Assembly (NCBI RefSeq): GCF_949987535.1
Contig: NC_080073.1
Coordinates: 92,915,344 to 92,979,343 of the forward strand
Length of the DNA: 64,000 bases
From: Balaenoptera acutorostrata
Taxonomy: Eukaryota > Chordata > Mammalia > Artiodactyla > Balaenopteridae
Direction of reading: 5' to 3'
The notes below the pieces were generated by a model. That model ran no database searches. It saw only the letters and a program-made list of their open reading frames with translations, and was not told the origin of the DNA. Positions 56,297 to 64,000 of this stretch are shown here, piece by piece (the stretch's first letter is position 1; every line of letters begins with the position of its first letter). The translations under genes and the position numbers were made by a program.

Positions 56297-57281
56297 ACCT
56301 CTCAACAAATAGTTTCACCATCCTGAGTTTGTCTTGTGTCTTCCAAAACGGAAAAAAAAATTTGCACCTCACACTGCTAGGAAATCAATATCCCCTCCTA
56401 CCTCACCCCCACTCCTCACAAATCTAATCTACCAGAATATTCACAAAGTTCACTAGACCAAATGGCAATCAGAGTATCAGCTTCATTAATGGCTGATATT
56501 TAATCTTTAAAAACACAAAATAAAGGCAGATCTCTAAGGCCAAGACTGGACTTCCTTTCTGAAATGCAACCTTCTCCTTGAAATGCAAGATCACCCTCAT
56601 ACATCCTGTCAGGTACTGGCGAAGAAGCTGGGCCCAATGGCGAATCTGCTGAAACAGGTCCTGTTCAGTCTGCTTACCTCATGGGGAAAGGCACTGCTAA
56701 TCCCTTCTGCCCTTCTTGCAGAATTTTAAGATAAGCAGAAAAAGAGTAAAGTCAGATTCTCACTTTGGAGGCATATTAACTACCCACTGTGTTGTACATG
56801 ACCCTAGATTTACACTCCCCAATTAGCTATTTATCTTCCTTTCAGGAGGGTGAGCAAAAGGTGGTCAGAGAAACAAGAAATGTTTACTCCAGAACTGCCT
56901 AGGGCTAAGGTGGAACTACAAATGAATGGACTGGAGGCCTGGCAGAATAGAGTATCCTGAGACTTAAATCTTAAAGACCCAGTTTACTACAAAGCTCAAA
57001 GAATACATTTTCAGCAAATGTTAAGAGTGAACATCAAGGTGGGGTGATCCGAGGGGAGGGAGAATTCGCAGGTCTCCTCAGTTTCTGATAGCAGATGGGC
57101 TCAGGCTGGTGACAACGGTATTCTACCTGTCCAGCGAGAGATCCTGCCAGGTTGCATGAAGACCTATCACTATGAAGTTCTGAACAACTGCTTTATATGG
57201 CTGCAAAAACTAACCTTAGTTAGCTACATCAGCTGGCTCTACCATCCAGTTCTAAGTGTGCTTACTTACAACCCCATTGGC
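56297..57281. other. Unique DNA
   Basis: No gene or repeat family is recognised in about 1 kb. Confidence 0.5.
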
Positions 57282-57297
57282 ACCATCTTGCTTTCTT

Positions 57298-57598
57298 TTT
57301 TTTTTTTAATTAATTTATTTATTTATTTATTTTTGGCTGTGTTGGGTCTTCGTTTCTGTACGAGGGCTTTCCCTAGTTGCGGCGAGCGGGGGCCACTCTT
57401 CATCGCGGTGCGCGGGCCTCTCACTGTCACGGCCTCTCCTGTTGCGGAGCACAGGCTCCAGACGCGCAGGCTCAGCAGTTGTGGCTCACGGGCCTAGTTG
57501 CTCCGCGGCACGTGGGATCCTCCCAGACCAGGGCTCGAACCCGTGTCCCCTGCATTGGCAGGCAGACTCCCAACCACTGCGCCACCAGGGAAGCCCCA
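57298..57598 (-). mobile_element. CHR-type SINE, reverse
   Basis: T tract and (TTTA)n at the left, and CCAGGGAAGCCCCA at the right. The 16-bp duplication ACCATCTTGCTTTCTT lies at 57282-57297 and 57599-57614. Confidence 0.97.
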
Positions 57599-57729
57599 AC
57601 CATCTTGCTTTCTTGTCCAGGACATTACAGTAATAGATGGGCAGTCACATGACACTTGTGACATGACCAGGCCATATGCTTGCCCAAACAGGTATCTAAG
57701 AAAAACTGAGCACAGCAGACCTAGCCCCT

Positions 57730-57885
57730 TTTATATTATCCCCATTTTAAAGATGAAGAATTTAAGACAGAGGGTGGTCACATAACTGTCCAAAATCACA
57801 GCTAGCGTGTTGTAGGGCCAAAAAATTGAACCCGAGTGATCTAGCTCCAGAGTTCATACTCAACCAGTGCACTGTGCTGCGTTGC
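57730..57885 (-). mobile_element. MIR, reverse
   Basis: 'ttatccccattttaaagatg', 'aagaatttaagacagagggt', 'gtccaaaatcacagctagcg' and 'tagctccagagttcatactc' are reverse MIR text. Confidence 0.8.
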
Positions 57886-58139
57886 AAAACTACCTATATA
57901 TGCTTCTAAGGAAATATGCCCTACTAAGTTCAAAAGAAAGAGTGAGCTTTGCTCTGGTTAGAAAAAGAAAATTAGCCTCCACTCAGATTGTCGCCCAGAG
58001 CCACAGACTTAGAATTAATAAGAGGCTGAGCCATCACCTTGTCCAATCCCCAGTCCAGAGCATAAATCCTTTCTATAAACCTCCTGACAGATCTTATTTC
58101 TCCTAGTATGCCACAAATATCACAACCATAAGAGGTAGT

Positions 58140-58290
58140 ATTTATTAAACATACACTCTGTACAAGACTCTCCTAAACGCTTCATGTAAGGTATCACATT
58201 TAGTCCCTATCAGATAAGAAGCACAGAATTGCCATTTTCAGATAAAAAATTTAAGTGTGAAAGGATCTCATACTTCGTAACTAGCAAACT
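58140..58290 (-). mobile_element. MIR/MIR3, reverse
   Basis: 'tatttattaaacatacactc', 'cttcatgtaaggtatcacat', 'gccattttcagataaaaaat' and 'cgtaactagcaaactc' follow reverse MIR. Confidence 0.6.
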
Positions 58291-58294
58291 CAAG

Positions 58295-58530
58295 ATTGCC
58301 TATTGGAAAGGGGTCTAGGAGTCAAGATCAGGGTGCAAGCCCTTGCCAGGGAGGGGCAGCAGTCCACTGGGCAGGGCACAGCTGTCGTCTGAGCCCCCTG
58401 GAATGGCACATGTGCCCAGTAGGGTTGTCGCTGTGGTGTTCTCTGTGCCATCACTTTATTCTTTCTGCTAGCTAGCTGCCTTTTTTGCCCCCTCTCTTTA
58501 TTTGATCTGTTTTATCTTTTACGCATCAGC
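58295..58530. other. Unique DNA
   Basis: Nothing recognised. Confidence 0.5.
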
Positions 58531-58534
58531 AGTC

Positions 58535-59000
58535 ATTTAATGAGACTGACATAGGCACTGAGGATAAACCAGTGAACAAAACAGAAATCCTTTCTCTCTT
58601 GGAGCTTGTATACTGTTGGGGGCAGGAGAAGTGTGTGTGTGTGGGTGTGTGTGTGTGACATATATAGTCAGAGATATCTAAATATCTCTATTATCTATAT
58701 ATATTTACTATAGATATCTATCTATAGACATATCTATCTATAGACATCTTCTATAAAAGATATCTATATCTATCTTTCTGATATATATCTGATATATCCA
58801 TCAAATAGATGGATAGATGCAGAGAGAAAGAGAGAAAGCTTTGGTGATAAGTGTTATGATAAGAAAGTAAAGCAGAGTAAGAGAGACTGAGAGTGACAGA
58901 GTATAGGGAGGAAGATGGAATTTTATATTAGATGGTAAGGAAAGGCTTTCCTAACAGAGTGACCTATAAGCAGAGACTTTATTTCATGTACTTTTGGGTC
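58535..59000 (-). mobile_element. L2 LINE, reverse, split by microsatellite growth
   Basis: Left part: 'gtcatttaatgagactgaca', 'gcactgaggataaaccagtg' and 'tcttggagcttgtatactgt' (58533-58620). Right part: 'ttggtgataagtgttatgat' and 'ggaaaggctttcctaacaga' (58841-58962). The two halves are contiguous in L2, so the repeat at 58630-58820 expanded inside it. Confidence 0.7.
58630..58825. repeat. Compound (TG)n and (TATC)n microsatellite
   Basis: GTGTGTGTGTGGGTGTGTGTG at 58632-58658 is followed by about 150 bp of imperfect TATCTA/TAGATA units that can pair with one another. Ends in GATGGATAGATG. Confidence 0.92.
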
Positions 59001-59004
59001 CTCA

Positions 59005-59570
59005 TATCAGAGAAGGGATGGGGTCAATATTATATCCCCAAAGTAATGTCTACATATCTTCATTCATTCATTCATCTTGTAGTATCTTAGACAAAGATTT
59101 CTTTATGCTAGACTCTGTGGAAGACACAAAGATGAAGAATAACAACTAGCTGTCTTCAGTTGGCTCCCTGGGTAATATACTCTGAGACTGAGATTTGTGT
59201 GCAGAAAGGAGTTTATGGGGAGTGCTCCAGGGACAACACTTTAAGACAGTGAGGGAAGCAGCATTGGGCAGAAGGACATATTGACTAGTCTTATAGGGAG
59301 CTCTAGAGCTGGGATGGCCCTACAGAGGCCAGGCAGACAGGCGTTTGAACTTTTGCATGAACCAGTCACTGGATGCAGGCTGTCCCTAAGGACAAAGTGA
59401 ACTCTGGCTAGACTGCTCCCCTCTGCAGAGGGCAACTGAAAGTGAGGGACTTCAATCCAACAGCAGCCAACACTCCCAACAAGTGCAGAGATGAGTGAAT
59501 TAACACCGTGGTCCTGGAGGGAAGTCTCCGCGACGCACCACAGCACTACCTGTGCCAAATGCTTTCTCAG
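59005..59570. other. Mostly unique DNA
   Basis: (CATT)n of four units at 59060-59075 and a possible reverse L2/MIR scrap 'cttagacaaagatttcttta' to 'agacacaaagatgaagaata' (59087-59140). The 105-codon minus-strand open frame (59241-59558) has no known domain. Confidence 0.4.
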
Positions 59571-59574
59571 TAGG

Positions 59575-59812
59575 CAGCATCATGAGATCCTTAAGAACAT
59601 GTTGGGTCAGAGCGCCTGCTTAAATCCTGTCTCCACCATCTGCCAGTAGTATGACTGTGCCTGCGTTCCCTTGTCTGTAAAATTAAGGTAATAATGATTT
59701 CTACTTCCTAGGGTGGCTCAGAAGATTAGATGAGTTGGTATATGTAAAATGCTTAGAAAAGCACCTGGCATACCATGGTAAGCATCAAATAAATGTTAGT
59801 TAGGATACCAAT
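59575..59812 (+). mobile_element. MIR SINE
   Basis: 'gtcagagcgcctgcttaaat', 'gccagtagtatgactgtgcc', 'cccttgtctgtaaaattaag', 'tcagaagattagatgagttg', and the tail 'aaagcacctggcataccatg' with 'atcaaataaatgttag'. Nearly full length. Confidence 0.88.
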
Positions 59813-59929
59813 TTTCTCTTTCTGCTCTCAGAACATCTCCTGTACATATTACTATTTCCATTTTAACAAACAAGCTTAGAAAACTCATTCAACCTTTCTT
59901 TCCCTTCTTTGCTTTGCAGCCCATGTGGT

Positions 59930-60370
59930 TTAGACGGGGCTGGCCCCACCCCTCAAGCTCTGGGAATGGGCACATGACTTGAGCCTGGCCAATCAGAGCA
60001 GTGCAGAGCCTGCTGCAGATTCTGAAACAAGCATTCACCTAAACTGAGACAAGAATTTCCTCCCCTAAGTGCTTTTGCTGGACTTTCATGAAAGCATGCT
60101 CTTTCTCCTGAAAATCCTAGTTCTAAGGATAATATAAAGATTCTGAATTTCTAGGAATCCTCTTTTCTAAATTTTGGAGAGAGCCAGCCTAAAAATGAAG
60201 CCAACCCAAAGGAAACAAAGCCAATATATGAGAGACAGATTCTTAATGACTGTGCTTGAGTTCCTGGATCCTGGAATGCCTGAAACCAAAATCTGGGGTT
60301 TTGTAAAAACATGAATTAAGAAATTCCTTTTTTAAGTTGGGCTTTTCCACTGGAAACACTTGCCTAGGTC
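59930..60370 (+). mobile_element. Probable ancient LTR-like repeat
   Basis: 'cacatgacttgagcctggcc', 'aatcagagcagtgcagagcc', 'agcctaaaaatgaagccaac', 'tgagttcctggatcctggaa' and 'aattaagaaattcctttttt' match a widespread mammalian repeat whose exact name I cannot give. The element lacks a clear coding part. Confidence 0.5.
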
Positions 60371-60559
60371 AGCACAGCTGAGCCAGCTAGGACTCAACTC
60401 TGAATTCTGTGGCAGTGAGCCTAACCCTGGAGAGTTACCTGAGAGCCCAATATAAAGGGAATGAGGCGACAGTAAGCAATCAACAACCACAGGCTGGGAG
60501 AGCCCCGGCCCGTCAAAAGGAACGACACTCCGTGACCTGGATGTGGCGAGGATGGCGCC

Positions 60560-60860
60560 TCACCTCTCTGGTCTTCCTCCCACAAACCCGTAAGCCCAGG
60601 CTAATCATAAGAAAAACATGAGACAAATTCCACTAGAGAGGAATTCTACAAAGTACCTGACCAACACTCTTCAAAACCGTGAAGATCTTCAAAAACAAGG
60701 AAAGTCTGAGAAACCGTCACAGGAAGAGGAGCCTAAGGAAACATGATGACTAAATGTAATGTAAATGTGGTAGCCTAGATGAGATCCAGGAACAGAAAAA
60801 GGACATTATGCAGAAATTAACAAAATATGAATAAAATATGGAGTTTAGCTAATTTTTAAA
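60560..60860 (+). mobile_element. Old L1M 3' UTR
   Basis: 'gacaaattccactagagagg', 'acaaagtacctgaccaacac', 'aaacaaggaaagtctgagaa', 'aggaagaggagcctaaggaa', 'ggaacagaaaaaggacatta' and 'ggagtttagctaatttttaa' follow L1M 3' UTR text in order. Confidence 0.65.
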
Positions 60861-60869
60861 AAGGGGGGC

Positions 60870-61350
60870 ACGGGGGTCGGGGAGGGAATAACCTCTGCAT
60901 TTACTACCAGTTAGTCTTTGCTCTGACAGCTGCGTGGCCTAGGCAGATGATGGCAAAGCAGAACGGCCTCAACTCTAGCAATGGCAGCTGCTTCCATCTT
61001 CCTGGATTATACCTCTTCATCACAAGGCCTCTCCCACTCATTTAGCACAGCACGCTCTGTGCAAGTTACTGAGGCTCAAAGATGTGCAAGCTATGGGCCC
61101 ATTCTCAAGGAATTTCCAGTCTGGGTAGCACCGGACAGAAAGGGTGGGTCTCTTGGCTCCAACAGTGGCTCTTAGACCCACTGCCTCCCCAGGAGATCTA
61201 TCCTTGGGGCTTGGCTTGGAGCTTTCCATCCTTGGCTTGGAGGACCCCTTTACTTCAGACAGTTGGGTCATTAGAGGAGACAGGAGGAAGGGAGAAAAAG
61301 GAGTTGGCTCAGTTGGCTGGCTCTGAGAAGTGACCAGAGGCTCTTAAACC
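60870..61350. other. Unique DNA
   Basis: Overlapping open frames of 60-83 codons on both strands (60981-61333), none with a known domain. No repeat is recognised. Confidence 0.5.
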
Positions 61351-61354
61351 TATC

Positions 61355-61690
61355 CAGATCCACAATCCCTTTTCTGAAATCTTTGAGGCAGATATGCTTC
61401 AGAATTGAGAATTTTTCAGAATTTAGAAAGCAAATATAATGAATTACTAAGACCTCCAGTAGAATCTGGGGCCTTACCCTATAATCAAATGTACTAATAT
61501 TTTATCAAAAATTATCAAAACAAAACACAAATATTCACTCTAAGTGGGATAAATATAATGATCATAAATAATCTCATATGAATTCCAGACAGGTTTTGCC
61601 ACCAGTGAATTTTGGTGCCAAACTTACATTAAAACTCTTGGTTTTCAGAGCTTTGTGAGTTAGAATTTTGGATAAGGGATTGCAGACCTG
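61355..61690. mobile_element. MITE-like DNA transposon with about 26-bp inverted repeats
   Basis: The left end CAGATCCACAATCCCTTTTC (from 61355) matches the reverse complement of the right end, CAGGTCTGCAATCCCTTATC (right end at 61690). They agree in 16 of the first 20 positions. Interior is AT-rich ('aaaattatcaaaacaaaaca') and non-coding. Length about 336 bp. CAG...CTG ends and size fit a Tigger- or hAT-derived MITE. The flanks do not show a clear TA or 8-bp duplication, so the superfamily is open. Confidence 0.6.
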
Positions 61691-61694
61691 ATTA

Positions 61695-61932
61695 ACCTTT
61701 CAGCTTCAACCCCAAGAGAAAATCAGTAGTACTCTCGCCATCCCTTTCCACTCTCCCTCGAGCTGTGTTTGGTTTATTTCCTAACCCTGCAGGAGACCAC
61801 CTTTAATGTTCCTTTCAAACTTCTTTCAGCCATATAATAATGACTGTATTTTGGAAGGAGTTGGCCTGAACTGGTTTCACTCCCTAACCTACTTCCCTTA
61901 GTTCTCCCCACCTCATCCACGCAGAACTTACT
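61695..61932. other. Unique DNA
   Basis: Nothing recognised. Confidence 0.5.
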
Positions 61933-61933
61933 C

Positions 61934-62100
61934 GGAAGTTCTCAAACTTGAGTGTGGATCACAGTCACCTGGGGAACATATTAAAACGAGTCCTACACCC
62001 ATAGTTTCTGATTCAGTAGGTCTGGGATCAAGCCTGAGAACTGCATTTCTGACAAGTTCCCAAGTGCATCACCTAGACGGTGCTAGTCCTGAACCACACT
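61934..62100 (+). mobile_element. MER5A-type hAT-Charlie element
   Basis: 'gaagttctcaaacttgagtg' begins it. 'gtcacctggggaacatatta', 'gtttctgattcagtaggtct' and 'gagaactgcatttctgacaa' follow, then 'gtcctgaaccacactt' as the right end. The processed pseudogene at 62116 landed just at this right end. Confidence 0.8.
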
Positions 62101-62115
62101 TTAAGGATCCACTGC

Positions 62116-62417
62116 ATGGGGAGACCTGACGTTTCTGCTGAGACCACCCCACCCCTGACACCAGCAATCCCCCTCCATCCTGGGGCCTGGCTCAGACAGA
62201 AGCCAGGAGTTGGGGCTGAGCTGGTTTTCTCTCCCTCTTCCGTGAGGGCTCACCCTCTCTCTTTCCAGAGGTGGAGGAAGGGTGTCCATGCTGAGGCCCT
62301 ATGCACAGGCCGGGGGCAGCATGGCCTTGCTTTCCCTCCTTCAGTGGGCCTTGCCCTTTGTATAGCCTCCACCTCCATTAAAACTGCTCTAGACTTGAAA
62401 AAAAAAAAAAAAAAAAG
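62116..62417 (+). pseudogene. Processed pseudogene: 5'-truncated mRNA 3' end
   Basis: About 280 bp of non-repeat, GC-rich sequence ends in a poly(A) signal ATTAAA (62377-62382), then 15 nt, then A19 (62398-62416). The perfect 12-bp duplication AGGATCCACTGC lies at 62104-62115 and 62418-62429. These are the marks of L1-driven retroposition of a polyadenylated transcript. The insert has no SINE or L1 sequence and no convincing open frame, so it is probably the 3' UTR end of a host mRNA (5'-truncated). The source gene was not recognised. Confidence 0.8.
62377..62382 (+). promoter_or_regulatory. Poly(A) signal ATTAAA of the processed pseudogene
   Basis: The common variant of AATAAA, 15 nt before the A tract, a normal spacing. 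It shows that the retroposed RNA was cut and polyadenylated as an mRNA. Confidence 0.8.
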
Positions 62418-62429
62418 AGGATCCACTGC

Positions 62430-64000
62430 TTTACTTGATGGAGCTTTCTCATTCCACACTGAAGAGAAAAAAATCAATAAACACTCAAACCCATTTTTTA
62501 TTTTCATAAAGACTATCTCCCAAATGACCCCAATGTGTGTTTGATGATTCACAGCTGCCTGCCTGTCTGACACATAGAGAGACAGAAAGACAGCTGGATA
62601 CTTGTGAAAAGCTTGCTTACCATGGGATTTTGGATGGGATGTCACCCTGAAAAGCCCAAGCTAGGCTCTTTACTGGTATAGGAATCAAAACAGCAATACT
62701 AACAGGAATTAGGGAGGGGGGTTAGATTTTGATTTTAAAGAAAATTCCTGAATTGAAATTTCTTTCCCAAACCACTGTATCATGTTGCTATGTGAAAAAA
62801 AAAAACTTTGCAAATGATCTTCAAAAGTCATTAAACATGCAAAATACTATTTTCCTTTTAACGTAATAACTGTCAGCCAACATGGAAACTAGCAGACATA
62901 GATTCACTTCCTTTGGGAATCAGGAGGTTGTACAAACTCTCGGGAGTTGATTTTCCTAATTTCTCTACTTATAAGCCACTTGCTAACTTCAAGATATCTC
63001 TTTTTCACACCCACACATATTTTTTTTCAACTCTCTTCTTCCATCTTTATTTTCTAGATCTTATGCACTAAGTCCAGAAAAAAAATCTCTCCTCTTCTTA
63101 CTCTGTTTCAATTCTGAGGGGGAAAATGGCCAACTCTGAACAAACACAAGAAGGCTACCCATTTTTAGACTAACTTAGACACAAGAATCAGTGCCACCAA
63201 CATCTCAATACAAAGGTATTTTTCCTCTTCATGTTTCTCTAACACTACGTTTACTGAAACATCTTGATAACTAAAAATATATTTCTACTGAATCTGGCAT
63301 CTCCTTCATAGTTTTGACTATTCTAGCTGTATTCTTTTTTTGATTGTAATTGCTTCAGTTACAAACTGCATTATTTAACCTACCTCATGGGTTTAATAGC
63401 TTTTGGAGGGTTGATCTGAAAACCTATTCATGATTTATAATTTTTGTAATAAAGGGACATGCATTTTTGCCTCAACAAATATCTACAAGCCAATCCATTT
63501 CTTGTTCAAGGACTAAATGAATTTCTGTAATCGCTTAAACATGGAACATGTATTTAACAAGAGAGACCCTAAATGAACAAATCTTGGCCAACACATAGAT
63601 TATCAAGTTGAACTGTGTGATTATTTACTTTGCAAAAAGATTCTTTGCTTTTCAAAAGAACTAACCAGTTTCCTTTACTTAGTCCCATGTTTGACCCACA
63701 CACATTTTCATGCACACAGCTGTTGCTAAAAGCAAATGTAAAAATGAAATAGAAATGAAGGGTAAGTATCATCACACTTATTTTAGGCCTGTAGACTCTG
63801 CCTCCTTAGATTGACTCCCAGTTCCTAACAGAAAGGCTCAAAGCATGTACCTTTCCATGTGGATGTTAGATTGAACATTAGCAGACATGGCTACATGCCC
63901 TCACCATAGCTCAACAAGAAGTAGCCAGGTGAAACCTAGGGGTAGGGATGTTTAGTGATGCCCTATGCATAGGGTCACCAAGAGCAAGAATTAAAATGTC
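62430..64000. other. Unique DNA to the right edge
   Basis: No repeat family or gene is recognised over about 1.6 kb. An A10 run lies near 62797-62806 and T-rich stretches near 63019-63028. The open frame on the minus strand at 62250-62645 crosses the pseudogene poly(A) and is an artefact. Confidence 0.5.

Noticed and set aside
62250..62645. 131-codon minus-strand and 154-codon plus-strand open frames
   Set aside because: Both run through the pseudogene poly(A) tract, giving runs of Phe or Lys. The insert itself looks like 3' UTR, not coding sequence.

Overview
This window is mammalian nuclear DNA, not microbial: no bacterial-style genes, no CRISPR array and no intact host protein-coding gene could be supported. 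About half of it is recognisable interspersed repeats. The best guide to the organism is a tRNA-derived SINE that begins GGGCTTCCCTGGTGG, carries Pol III A and B boxes and ends in an AAATAAAT tail. Seventeen copies are present (12 plus, 5 minus), nearly all with clear target-site duplications. This is the CHR-type SINE of cetaceans, hippos and ruminants. The copies have the cetacean body and lack the bovine Bov-tA/Bov-B features, so a whale is most likely. The long-bodied copies, with no short dolphin-type copies, lean toward a baleen or other non-delphinid whale; that last step is inference from remembered consensus sequences.

Layout. 0-5 kb: old L1 ORF2 and 3' UTR with a nested SINE, then L2, a reverse L1 fragment and a MIR. 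5-20 kb: mostly unique DNA with MIR, L2, an MLT1-type LTR (13.76-14.21 kb), a pogo/Tigger DNA transposon (15.61-16.26 kb) and a reverse L1 3' end. 20-28 kb: SINEs, L2, MER5A and a candidate conserved non-coding block (22.15-22.93 kb). 28-32.2 kb: an L1/SINE pile-up in which three retroposons share one 14-bp target site. 32-47 kb: MIR, L1 3' ends, a long CR1/L3 relic (38.57-39.41 kb), a hAT element, a second candidate conserved block (40.37-40.86 kb) and several SINEs. 47.15-52.72 kb: a nearly full-length, decayed plus-strand L1 with 5' UTR, ORF1, ORF2 and 3' UTR. 53-64 kb: six more SINEs, MIR/L2, a TIR-bearing MITE (61.36-61.69 kb), a MER5A and a small processed pseudogene with its own poly(A) signal, poly(A) tail and target-site duplication (62.12-62.42 kb).

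The window reads as an intron or gene desert shaped by successive waves of L1-driven retroposition. No new gene system was found. The most unusual observations are the reused insertion site at 29.6-32.2 kb, a SINE subfamily with a shared diagnostic tail, three SINE tails interrupted by 12-nt spacers, the processed pseudogene, and several unannotated blocks that look like regulatory conserved elements. Repeat names are from memory of family consensus sequences and boundaries are generally good to about 5-20 bp, except where a target-site duplication fixes them.
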